This document shows positions 15,038 through 23,484 of a DNA stretch of 64,000 nucleotides, in pieces (position 1 is the first letter of the stretch; every line of letters begins with the position of its first letter). The notes under the pieces are model-generated. The model was given only the letters and a program-made list of their open reading frames with translations, was not told where the DNA came from and searched no databases. A program made the position numbers and the translations under genes. The stretch is from an uncultured Cytophagales bacterium (GTDB taxonomy: Bacteria; Bacteroidota; Bacteroidia; Cytophagales; Cyclobacteriaceae): positions 310,001 through 374,000 of the forward strand of contig CAJXNP010000001.1 in NCBI GenBank assembly GCA_913057175.1, in the 5' to 3' direction.

Positions 15038-16224
15038 ATCAGAATCATCTTTTGAAAATTGAAAAATACCTTGACGAACAGGGGCTAACATTCAAACCTC
15101 TTCGAGAGGAAATGCTTGACCACATATTAAGCGATCTAGAGGGAAATATGGAGCAGGGAAAAACCTTTGAGGAAGCCTGGACCATGATATCTGGCGCTAT
15201 TCCTCATCATCATTTCAAATCTTTACAAACAGAAACAATGGAAACAATCAACAAACGATTTAACATTTCAAAGGGTCTTACTTACCTGGCAATTTTGCTT
15301 CTTGCCGCAACTTCCATCTTTAAACTTTTGCACTTTCCCGGCACAGGGTATCTTCTCATTGCATCGTTGGTTGCAATGGGTATTGCCTTGCTGGTGAGCA
15401 GTATATCAGGCATTTATTTACACAGGGAAAAGAAAGGCCAATGGCTGATGATGGGAATGATCTTTGGAATTCTACTGTTTATAACTTCATGGATGTTTGC
15501 TGTCCTTCACCTACCAGGTAGATCAGAACTTTTGCTCGGCTCAGTCACCATTTTATTGATCTTATTCCCTTTTCTCACGCTTTATTTCAATTCTCACTTG
15601 AAATCTGAGAATAATATACTAACCTATTTACACGAGAAGCACATTCCCGGAATTGAGCGATTCCTGTTCATCTTGCTGGGGCTGGCTGTTTCCCTTCGGA
15701 TTTCTTCTATTGTATTTGATTATCCTCCAAATGTTTCCATGGCATTATTGGTACTTGTCATCTTTGGAGCCGGACTTCAATATTTTGCACTCACATGGCA
15801 TCCCAAAACTTCTAATTTTATCGGGAATAATAAATGGGCACAAGTGCTAATAATCATTTCTTTTGCATGTTTTTTATTGCCAGCGTTACCTTCTTATTTA
15901 AGCTTACCAGTACGGGTCACCCTGGGCACTCTGTTTTTCATCATTGCAGGATGGCTTTCTGTTAGAAAACTCACGAAAAACTATACAAAAGTCTATTTCA
16001 TTTTGCTCATTGGACTAATCATCCTGCATCATATTGGTTGGTGGATGATCGAGATGAATGTGGTGAATTCAAATCATTCTCACTTCTTCTTCAACCTACC
16101 ATTTGCCTTAATCCTGTTAGTTGGTTTGATCTTTTCGCAAAAGCATAGTCTTATTAAAGTCTACCTAACCATCGTTTTAGCTCACTACTTTCTGGAGTAT
16201 CCGGTAGGCAAGGGACTTTGGTAG
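15025..16224 (+). CDS. HAAS-like domain fused to a multi-helix membrane region
   Basis: A 399-aa membrane protein. Residues about 5-75 form a soluble helical domain (KIEKYLDEQGLTFKPLREEM, LDHILSDLEGNMEQGKTFEE) that resembles the HAAS domain encoded next to PadR regulators. The remainder has about ten predicted membrane helices between residues 85 and 395. Two of them share a recurring pattern (FKLLHFPGTGYLL and FAVLHLPGRSELLL), suggesting internal duplication. The gene starts inside the end of padR, 13 bases back. It likely senses a membrane signal and passes it to PadR; no transport or enzyme motif is visible. Confidence 0.75.
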   Translation: MGSIDQNHLLKIEKYLDEQGLTFKPLREEMLDHILSDLEGNMEQGKTFEEAWTMISGAIPHHHFKSLQTETMETINKRFNISKGLTYLAILLLAATSIFKLLHFPGTGYLLIASLVAMGIALLVSSISGIYLHREKKGQWLMMGMIFGILLFITSWMFAVLHLPGRSELLLGSVTILLILFPFLTLYFNSHLKSENNILTYLHEKHIPGIERFLFILLGLAVSLRISSIVFDYPPNVSMALLVLVIFGAGLQYFALTWHPKTSNFIGNNKWAQVLIIISFACFLLPALPSYLSLPVRVTLGTLFFIIAGWLSVRKLTKNYTKVYFILLIGLIILHHIGWWMIEMNVVNSNHSHFFFNLPFALILLVGLIFSQKHSLIKVYLTIVLAHYFLEYPVGKGLW

Positions 16225-16234
16225 GTTTTGTTTA

Positions 16235-16516
16235 ATGGTTTCATTCCGTATATTACCTGCGATGGAGGTAAACAAGGAATTAAGAGAAAAGATTTTTAAC
16301 ATCATCAATGACCAGCTCAGCGAAGAAAGCCCACCGGAAGTCAAAATCGCCTATCAAAGATTGACGAAGGAGGGTTTTGTTGATATCCAGTCCAGGCAAT
16401 TGATCGGCCAGTGTGTGCTAGTGGAATTGTATGAGATGATCAAAACGAATAGGCCTTTTGATTTGGAAAGGTATAAGAGAAATCTTAAAAGCCTTCCACG
16501 AAAACCTGATTTGTAG
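16235..16516 (+). CDS. Conserved small hypothetical protein
   Basis: A 93-aa protein I do not recognise. It is hydrophilic and predicted helical (MEVNKELREKIFNIINDQLS, PEVKIAYQRLTKEG, ELYEMIKTNRPFDLERYKRN), with no cysteines beyond one and no signal peptide. The ATG at 16262 (MEVNKELR) may be the true start instead of 16235. It follows the PadR-linked membrane protein by 10 bases and could be the third gene of that operon. No function can be inferred. Confidence 0.6.
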   Translation: MVSFRILPAMEVNKELREKIFNIINDQLSEESPPEVKIAYQRLTKEGFVDIQSRQLIGQCVLVELYEMIKTNRPFDLERYKRNLKSLPRKPDL

Positions 16517-16603
16517 AACATGATAAATTGGTTTTACTTTGTAACACTTTTATATTCATTTTTTCTATGAGAGGATTTTATATTTGAAATTTAATTACAA
16601 AAA

Positions 16604-18577
16604 ATGCAAAAAGTTTTTTCATCTGATATTTTTGACACTCTTCTTACAAGAATTTACGGTTCGCCAAAATCAACTTTTTATTTCCTTGGAAAAAAATTTA
16701 GAAAAGAAAATTTAATCGACCTACCACCAGAAGTATTTGCACGATTACGTGCCAGAGCGGAATCAAGAGCATTCGCAAATAGTGGAGGCCTAGATTCAAA
16801 TGTAAGCCTGCAAAATATTTATGATGAGTTAGGCTTTATGCTTGATTGGGATAAAAGTTTCACAAACAAACTACTAAAAGAGGAAGTTTTATTTGAACTC
16901 CATGTTTTGGTTCCTATTAAACAAAACACTGAATTAATTAGGTCCTATCGTGAGAAAGGTTTCAATATAGCATTTCTATCTGATATGTATTTATCAGGAA
17001 ATGAAATAAAAACCATTCTACGGAAACACGATGTTTTTCAGGAGCAGGATATTCTATACGTATCCAATGAACATTCGGCCTCCAAATCTTCAGGAAAGCT
17101 TTACAATATCTTCCTGAACAAACAAAAAGTTTCCAAAAAAAATATTCAACATATCGGCAATAGCCGAAAATCGGATTTTATCAGGCCAACTATCAAAGGT
17201 ATCAAGGCAACCTTTTTTGCTGAAGGAAATTTCAATCGCTATGAAAAAACATTGGACTCTTTCAGCTATGAAACCGATGGATACACAGCTGCGTTGGCTG
17301 GAGCTTCCAGAATCGCCAGACTATCATTTGTTGAGGATGATCTGAACAAACAGATACTCCGGGAGGTCGCTGCGGGAGTTGCCGCTCCAACACTTGTCTC
17401 AATAGTTCTTTGGACTTTCCGGTATGCACAAAACCTTGGCCTGAATAGGTTGTATTATATTTCCAGAGACGGCCAGGTATTGTATAAAATTGCTAAAATA
17501 CTTGTTAAGAAATTATCGCTAGACCTTGAAATCAGGTATTTATATGGCAGCCGTCATTCATGGGTTTTTCCAAGCATCACATCTGACAAAGGTGATTTTT
17601 TACGTTTCATTTTTCAACATGGAAGAGATGTAGATTTCCAGTCTATTAGGCTAATGTTAGACCGGATCGACATAAAACCAGAAGAAATAGAGGGTCATCT
17701 TCATTCAATTGGTATTGAACCTGATCAGTATGAACACAATTTGAGTCCCGAAAAAAGAAAAGAGTTTCACAAGTACTGCCTTGAAAACAAAGAACTAAGG
17801 AGACTTATCCTTATTAAGTCTTCAAAAAGAAGAAAAATATTATTAGACTATCTTAAACAAGAAGATATATTGAAAGACAATAACTTCGGACTGATAGATT
17901 TAGGGCAAAATGCTACACTTCATAATGCAATATCATCTGTGCTGCATTCAGTAGGTAAACCTACTCCGAGAAGTCTGTATTTAGCAGCAGGGAAAGAACA
18001 TCCGGAATTTGGTCAACCATTTGCTTTTATTAGGAAAAATTCCGACGGGAAATTAGGAATTCAAGATGTACCAAGACTTGTTACCGGTATTGAAATGTTT
18101 TGTAGTGCAGATCATGGAACGGTAAAAGGATACGAAATTGATCCAAAGGAGAATAAAATTATTCCTGTCCTAAAAGAATCTTCAAATGAACCCGTAATTA
18201 ATTGGGGATTCCTGACAGTAAAAGAAACCATTCTAAAATTCACAGAAATTTTGGAGCTCGATTTGATCAATCAAAACAATATTGATTTTAAATCTTGTAT
18301 CAAGCCAATTTTTGAAATTTTTTTTCAGACACCTACAAAAGAAGAAGCAAAAGTATGGGGAAATTTTCCTATGGAAGATGGCTGGGGTGATTTCTCCATA
18401 CACAAACCAATTGTTGAGCCCATTAAATTAAACCAACTTATTTCCTCCTCCAGAAGCAATCGACATGTTTGGGGGATGGGTAGCCTGAAAATTACAAAAG
18501 AACCGTTGCGATCTTTTCTTAAAGCAGGAATCCTTCTACAAAATTTTATCAATAAAGTCAGAAAGAAAATAAGATGA
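16604..18577 (+). CDS. COG5610-like HAD-superfamily protein (large, two-part)
   Basis: A 657-aa cytoplasmic protein. The N-terminal third is a HAD domain: motif I SSDIFDTLLTR (Asp8 would be the nucleophile), motif II IAFLSDMYLS, motif III Lys in SASKSSGKLY, motif IV as IGNSRKSDF, where the usual Asp after Gly is Asn. The C-terminal part (about 230-657) has no obvious motif apart from YYISRDGQVLYKIAKIL and GLIDLGQNATLHNAISSV, and is typical of this long family found in surface polysaccharide clusters. Phosphatase or sugar-nucleotide activity is possible, but motif changes make catalysis uncertain. It converges on a sulfotransferase gene. Confidence 0.75.
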   Translation: MQKVFSSDIFDTLLTRIYGSPKSTFYFLGKKFRKENLIDLPPEVFARLRARAESRAFANSGGLDSNVSLQNIYDELGFMLDWDKSFTNKLLKEEVLFELHVLVPIKQNTELIRSYREKGFNIAFLSDMYLSGNEIKTILRKHDVFQEQDILYVSNEHSASKSSGKLYNIFLNKQKVSKKNIQHIGNSRKSDFIRPTIKGIKATFFAEGNFNRYEKTLDSFSYETDGYTAALAGASRIARLSFVEDDLNKQILREVAAGVAAPTLVSIVLWTFRYAQNLGLNRLYYISRDGQVLYKIAKILVKKLSLDLEIRYLYGSRHSWVFPSITSDKGDFLRFIFQHGRDVDFQSIRLMLDRIDIKPEEIEGHLHSIGIEPDQYEHNLSPEKRKEFHKYCLENKELRRLILIKSSKRRKILLDYLKQEDILKDNNFGLIDLGQNATLHNAISSVLHSVGKPTPRSLYLAAGKEHPEFGQPFAFIRKNSDGKLGIQDVPRLVTGIEMFCSADHGTVKGYEIDPKENKIIPVLKESSNEPVINWGFLTVKETILKFTEILELDLINQNNIDFKSCIKPIFEIFFQTPTKEEAKVWGNFPMEDGWGDFSIHKPIVEPIKLNQLISSSRSNRHVWGMGSLKITKEPLRSFLKAGILLQNFINKVRKKIR

Positions 18578-18609
18578 GATCAATCCATTTTCTCACAATA
18601 GCTAAGTAA

Positions 18610-19605
18610 TTAACCGATTTTCCTTTTAACTATAAAGTTTTCGTTGCGTGGAACAGATTTAATTATATGGTTTTTTGTTTCCACTTCATAGCCATATTTC
18701 TTCAGGTCCAATCCAGTCAGGAATTCTGTTTTACTATTACTTAATCCATATTTACCTTCAATATTGTCACTTATCTTCTTCTTGATGTTTTTTAGAATAA
18801 GATTATTAATCTTTGAAGGTAGCAGTAAATCACTGATCTTATTGAAAGCCCCGGTTATCAAACCAGATGCCTTTTTTGATACAAGAAACGGTGCATCCAC
18901 CCCTTCACTACTATAATGTGTGACCAAACGGTTTGTCAACCTTTTAAGTGGAATTGTCATTCCCCGCATCGATTTATTTTCCAAACTCTTAAACGGCAAA
19001 GATTTTGGTAAATCAATTTCCATGAAATCACGGACTTGTATGACATATTCCTTTGGATCTTTCACAAATTGTTCATATGGTAAAACCAACACATTGCCTT
19101 TTCCGAAGTTATCCTGATAAAGTTTAATTAGCCTGTGAAATTCGAAATACTCATATCTGAACATTGGAAGAATACCATCAATAGGAGGGTTGAATAAACG
19201 ATCAAGTTTGCATTTTCCTCCTGATTTTACGTACTGTAAATAACTGGAGAAAATAATATCGGCTTGATTTCTAATAACAAGAATAATTTTCGCATTCGGA
19301 AAAAGATCTTTGAGTCTATTGGCTATATTAAAATTATAATATCCTCCATTAATTATACCGCCAACCAGATTTTCATGTGAAATTATAGCGCGTTTTCCTG
19401 AATCTTCAATTTCTTCAATTTCTGAGAATATTATTTCTCTTGTTAAATCTCTGTTATATTCCAAATCAGATGGATAAATAATATTTTCTGCTATAAGATG
19501 CCTTTTGACTGCTTGTAACTTAATATCCGAATTATTGAAAATGAATCTCTGAAGCCAGGACGTAGCTGTCTTAGGGAACCCGAGGTGAATTACATGATTT
19601 TTCAT
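18610..19605 (-). CDS. Sulfotransferase-domain protein
   Basis: A 331-aa PAPS-dependent sulfotransferase. The 5'-phosphosulfate loop is near the N-terminus (HLGFPKTATSWLQRFIFNNS) and the 3'-phosphate motif is at about residues 100-125 (NAKIILVIRNQADIIFSSYL). Such proteins transfer sulfate to carbohydrates or lipids. The acceptor is unknown, but the converging HAD gene of the polysaccharide type suggests a surface glycan. Base composition is more AT-rich than the flanking genes, as is the HAD gene, which may indicate acquisition as a pair. There is no signal peptide, consistent with a cytoplasmic enzyme using PAPS. Confidence 0.85.
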   Translation of the reverse strand: MKNHVIHLGFPKTATSWLQRFIFNNSDIKLQAVKRHLIAENIIYPSDLEYNRDLTREIIFSEIEEIEDSGKRAIISHENLVGGIINGGYYNFNIANRLKDLFPNAKIILVIRNQADIIFSSYLQYVKSGGKCKLDRLFNPPIDGILPMFRYEYFEFHRLIKLYQDNFGKGNVLVLPYEQFVKDPKEYVIQVRDFMEIDLPKSLPFKSLENKSMRGMTIPLKRLTNRLVTHYSSEGVDAPFLVSKKASGLITGAFNKISDLLLPSKINNLILKNIKKKISDNIEGKYGLSNSKTEFLTGLDLKKYGYEVETKNHIIKSVPRNENFIVKRKIG

Positions 19606-19844
19606 TAGCTGTTATTGTGTTTCAGTTCTCAAATTGATCAATAAATGTGATGACACAATTATTCAATTTGACTAGCCGCACTTAAAATTAATAAAAAAAT
19701 ATCAAAAAACCTGAGCAAACCATACATGATAAAATCACTTAACATTAAGAAAAGAATTAGTTTAACAAGGTTTTATTAAGTATTTGATGAAAAATTAAAC
19801 CGAAAACCAAATTTTATCACAAGAAATTTTTTATCACTTCCTAT

Positions 19845-21998
19845 TTATTTTTGTAATTTCTTACTCTCCCTTGCAATCTCCACATCTTCAGCCACTTCAT
19901 CCCTTATCATTGCCCAGTGAAAGAGGTTGTCGTCGTTGGCAGTGAAATAAATGTGATTGTAATGTGTTAGCTTCATATCATTGTAAATAGGCCGGGTAAT
20001 GGCAATCACTTCATCCCAATATCCCAGCGCCTTTTGCAAGTGACCTATTGCCTGCTGTTTGTTCTCTTCTCTTCCAGATAACCGGTAAGTTTGCAAAGCA
20101 ACCGCCCCTTTAATTTTTTCCGAAAGGTGAAAACCCAAATTCGCCCACGTTTTAACATCTGCTATTTCGTACATCAGTGATTCGTTTGATTTTGTATCAA
20201 TATTCTCAACCAATCTCAAAGCCTCCTTACAATCTCGTTCGAGCATCTCCGCCAGAATCGGCGGCGTGATTCTTCCTTCACCAAACGACCCTCCACTTAA
20301 CATCGTTTCAACATATTCACCAACTGAAACATATTCAGGATCCATTGTTGGCTGATTAATCAGCGCATCGACGGAAATGTATTTGGTGGTATCTCCCTGC
20401 AATGCCAGGAAACCTTCGCTATACAAAGTAAAATCCCAGCGGGAATCATAGAGTGAAGCCAACCTCAGTTGCGTGGAAGAAGCCAGGGAATAGGCATTTA
20501 ACAAATTCCTTCCATCCGGTCCATATCTTCGGTCAAATTCCGCCTGAAAAACGGTATCGGGAGTTTCAGGATCGTACGTCAGCCGACCCCAAAGTTTGTA
20601 AAACAACCATTGTCGCTCGAACGCCCACTTCCAATCAACAGGTTTTTTGGAAGCTGTGAAATAGTCCAGCGCGGGAATGTAGGTTTCCGATCCTACAAAA
20701 TATCCTCCTACGTAAGCTGCTTTTCCACTCAGGGAAATGTGTTTCCTGATAAAGTCCGGAACTCCCCATCGCAAAGCAAAAAAATCTTCATTACGCATCT
20801 GCCAGGTAATTTTGTAATTAGTCGGCAACGGATCAAAATAGGTATCACCCAACTTACCTCCATGAACTTTGACCAATTTAGGTGTAGAATGCGCATGCGA
20901 CCAGTTAAATTTCATCTCCACCCAGATCGGCCCTTCGAAACTGTCTTCCAGTTTTTCCATGGCTTCGCGGGTCACAACTTCCACGTTCTTGCTGGTCCCT
21001 CCTTCTGATGATAACCCGGAAGAAAAAGGAACCCGATGGATCAGTTTAACAGGTCTGTCCACTTCCAGCATCCCTGCGATGATCACATCATCCATCCATT
21101 GCTGGCGTTCGAGCGGTGTCATTCCCGCCATTCCTTCACCATGAGAAATTCCGATGCCATCCAGGTTTGGGTATTCTTCCAAAACCTGTTGTACGCTTTC
21201 GCGAACATACCTCCGTACAATTTCAGATGTATCACCTTCTACATAGTAAAAAGGATAAAAATTCTCTTTTGCCACGTTGTGTGCTTCAGCAAGTTCCCTG
21301 CTTACAAAAATGCTCCAATGCACCAGGTAGGTATCCAAAGCCCTTTCCTTGGCCATCCGGAATATTTCCCGATACAGATGCTGCCATTCCTTGAACTCTT
21401 CATCCGACCACGGACTCGCTTCGGGAAAGTTTTTTGGCTGGATCATAAATGTGTAGGGATGCATATTCCAGAGACTGATCACATTAAAGCGATTTTCCAC
21501 CATCATATCCAGAAAAGCTTCCCAATATTTCAGGTCTTTTGCTGTCTCCATATGCTGATCAAGGGCGGAGCTGGGCCGGTACGTTTCCCATGGCAGGTTG
21601 TATTTAATGGCACGAAATGGAAGTTCCGGGCTTTCTTCAAAAGCTTTAATTTCATCCAACCTGGCACCATTCCCAAGCATTTCGGCCAACGCCAACGAAC
21701 CGTAGATTATTCCACGGTCATCACCTCCATTAATTGTGATTATTTTCCCTTCCGGAACAATGGAAAATGCCTCCGGTTCTAACCTGATAGAATGTACCGC
21801 CAGGCTGATCATGAAGTCATAACCTGTATGGCTTTGCTGAACCTGATAGCCATTATCAGTCAAAGCTTCTCCCAATTTCTGTGAAGCATAGGCTGCCGGG
21901 GGTGAATCCTGATCATATAGAATCTTTACTTTTTCGGCCCAGGTGGTTTCAATAATTAGAAGGCAAACAATGGTCAGGCTAAGAAGGGATCTTTTCAT
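19845..21998 (-). CDS. Secreted alpha-glucuronidase-like glycoside hydrolase
   Basis: A 717-aa protein with a clear signal peptide (MKRSLLSLTIVCLLIIETTW). Residues about 22-120 form a GH20/GH67-type N-terminal domain (VKILYDQDSPPAAYASQKLG, GIIYGSLALAEML). The central part (about 125-470) looks like a TIM barrel related to GH67 alpha-glucuronidases (NRFNVISLWNMHPYTFMI, NLDGIGISHGEGMAGM, IWVEMKFNWSHAHST). The C-terminal 230 residues are helical. Acidic residues in DGIGISHGEG and WVEMKFN are catalytic candidates. A GH67-like or GH20-related activity is the best guess, with the substrate a uronate-bearing glycan. It stands alone, divergent from a glycosyltransferase gene. Confidence 0.6.
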   Translation of the reverse strand: MKRSLLSLTIVCLLIIETTWAEKVKILYDQDSPPAAYASQKLGEALTDNGYQVQQSHTGYDFMISLAVHSIRLEPEAFSIVPEGKIITINGGDDRGIIYGSLALAEMLGNGARLDEIKAFEESPELPFRAIKYNLPWETYRPSSALDQHMETAKDLKYWEAFLDMMVENRFNVISLWNMHPYTFMIQPKNFPEASPWSDEEFKEWQHLYREIFRMAKERALDTYLVHWSIFVSRELAEAHNVAKENFYPFYYVEGDTSEIVRRYVRESVQQVLEEYPNLDGIGISHGEGMAGMTPLERQQWMDDVIIAGMLEVDRPVKLIHRVPFSSGLSSEGGTSKNVEVVTREAMEKLEDSFEGPIWVEMKFNWSHAHSTPKLVKVHGGKLGDTYFDPLPTNYKITWQMRNEDFFALRWGVPDFIRKHISLSGKAAYVGGYFVGSETYIPALDYFTASKKPVDWKWAFERQWLFYKLWGRLTYDPETPDTVFQAEFDRRYGPDGRNLLNAYSLASSTQLRLASLYDSRWDFTLYSEGFLALQGDTTKYISVDALINQPTMDPEYVSVGEYVETMLSGGSFGEGRITPPILAEMLERDCKEALRLVENIDTKSNESLMYEIADVKTWANLGFHLSEKIKGAVALQTYRLSGREENKQQAIGHLQKALGYWDEVIAITRPIYNDMKLTHYNHIYFTANDDNLFHWAMIRDEVAEDVEIARESKKLQK

Positions 21999-22047
21999 AA
22001 TCGAGGGTCAGTTTCCATGTTCAACACAATTATTAAGTGTCAAAATT

Positions 22048-22103
22048 AAAATGGTTTTTAAAAATTGTATGCTACGTTTATGCATAGAACCATTTTATAC
22101 AAT
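22048..22103. promoter_or_regulatory. Interleaved inverted repeats in a divergent promoter
   Basis: Two pairs of complementary segments alternate: AAAATGGTT (22048-22056) with AACCATTTT (22088-22096), and ATTGTAT (22064-22070) with ATACAAT (22097-22103). In RNA this A-B-A'-B' order would allow a pseudoknot; in DNA it could be two operators. It ends 8 bases before the glycosyltransferase ATG. Confidence 0.35.
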
Positions 22104-22111
22104 CTGAAAAC

Positions 22112-23362
22112 ATGAAAATCCTGCTTACATCCCTTGGTACCCGCGGTGATATGGAACCTTTTCTTGCCATCGGTGAGATCTTGAAACGTCGAGGACATGA
22201 GGTGATCTGTCTTTTTCCGGAACAATTCAGGGATCTGGCTGAAGATTCCGGGGTTCGGTTTGAGTCGTTGGGAACCAGGTTTTTAGACATGCTTTGGAGC
22301 AAGGATGGCAAGGTTGCAATGGGAGGCGGAGGATCAGGAATCTTGAAAATAATTTCTTATATAAGGTTGGCGAGAAAATATAAAGGAATCAATAAAGAGC
22401 TGATCATTAAACAGTTAGACACTGTCGAATCGGAAAAACCGGATCGCATTGTACATAATTCCAAAATCATCTATCCTGTGATCTGGGGATTGAAACATCC
22501 TGAAAAAGCCATTCAGGTTTCTCCTGTACCCTATTTGCACTATGTGAAAAATCATACACACCTTGCCTTTAACAGCAATTTTGGAACAACCCTCAACAAA
22601 TTCACATTCGCGCTGGCAAAATTTGGTTTGGTTAAAACAATTGCTAGCGCTACCAATTGGATAAATACCCAGGAAAAGATAAAAAAGGAACAGATAAGTC
22701 ATGCACTTTCGACAAGTCAGACTATCTATACCATTTCACCCACTCTCTACCCAAGACCATCTTATTGGGATGATAACCTGAAAGTTCTTGGCTATCACGA
22801 GCGGGACAAAACAGTCAACTGGAAACCTGATAAAGAACTGCTTGATTTTATTGATCAACACAAAAAAATCCTTTTCGTCACATTCGGAAGCATGACCAAT
22901 CCCCACCCTGAGAAAAAGACCCGTATCATCCTGGACATCCTGACTAAAAACAAAATTCCGGCATTGATCAATACGTATGCAGGTGGCCTAGTCCAACCTG
23001 ACCACTTTAACTCGAATCACATCTATTTTGTGTCACAGATCCCTTATGATTGGGTTTTTGCCAAAATGTATGCTGTCGTACATCACGGAGGTTCCGGAAC
23101 AACGCACATGGCGTTAAAGCATGGTTGTGCTACGATGATCATTCCTCATATCATCGATCAGTTTGTCTGGAATAAAATAGTTGCCGACAAAGGAGCCGGA
23201 CCCAAAGGCATCCGAATAGACAAAATTTCTGATCAAAATCTGGAGCCAAAAATCCTCGACCTTTGGAATAATCCAATCTATAAGAAAAAAGCTGAAGAAA
23301 TTGCCGGTCAGATGGAAAAAGAAAATTTTGAAGAAGAACTCTATCAATCGATAATCGGATAA
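22112..23362 (+). CDS. GT1-family glycosyltransferase (UGT/MGT-like)
   Basis: A 416-aa GT-B glycosyltransferase of family GT1. The N-terminal acceptor domain begins MKILLTSLGTRGDMEPFLAI, as in sterol and lipid glucosyltransferases. The C-terminal nucleotide-sugar domain has the signature VVHHGGSGTTHMALKHGCAT followed by IIPHIIDQFVWNKIVADKGA at about residues 310-355. Such enzymes glycosylate sterols, carotenoids, rhamnolipid-like lipids or flavonoids; the acceptor here is unknown. It is divergent from the GH67-like gene and 122 bases upstream of the trehalose synthase gene. Confidence 0.88.
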   Translation: MKILLTSLGTRGDMEPFLAIGEILKRRGHEVICLFPEQFRDLAEDSGVRFESLGTRFLDMLWSKDGKVAMGGGGSGILKIISYIRLARKYKGINKELIIKQLDTVESEKPDRIVHNSKIIYPVIWGLKHPEKAIQVSPVPYLHYVKNHTHLAFNSNFGTTLNKFTFALAKFGLVKTIASATNWINTQEKIKKEQISHALSTSQTIYTISPTLYPRPSYWDDNLKVLGYHERDKTVNWKPDKELLDFIDQHKKILFVTFGSMTNPHPEKKTRIILDILTKNKIPALINTYAGGLVQPDHFNSNHIYFVSQIPYDWVFAKMYAVVHHGGSGTTHMALKHGCATMIIPHIIDQFVWNKIVADKGAGPKGIRIDKISDQNLEPKILDLWNNPIYKKKAEEIAGQMEKENFEEELYQSIIG

Positions 23363-23484
23363 AACCCAAGGAATTAGCTAACCTGTAAATCTCTTTCTAT
23401 CATTCATCTTAACTTTAATTGACAATGACCATTTTTATTATAATTTACAGCATTAGAATTTCATTATACTAAACCAATGCATCT

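Noticed and set aside
21036-21782. A 248-codon open frame on the + strand opposite the GH67-like gene
   Set aside because: It is antisense to a secreted enzyme with signal peptide and family blocks, has no recognisable domain and a composition typical of a shadow frame.
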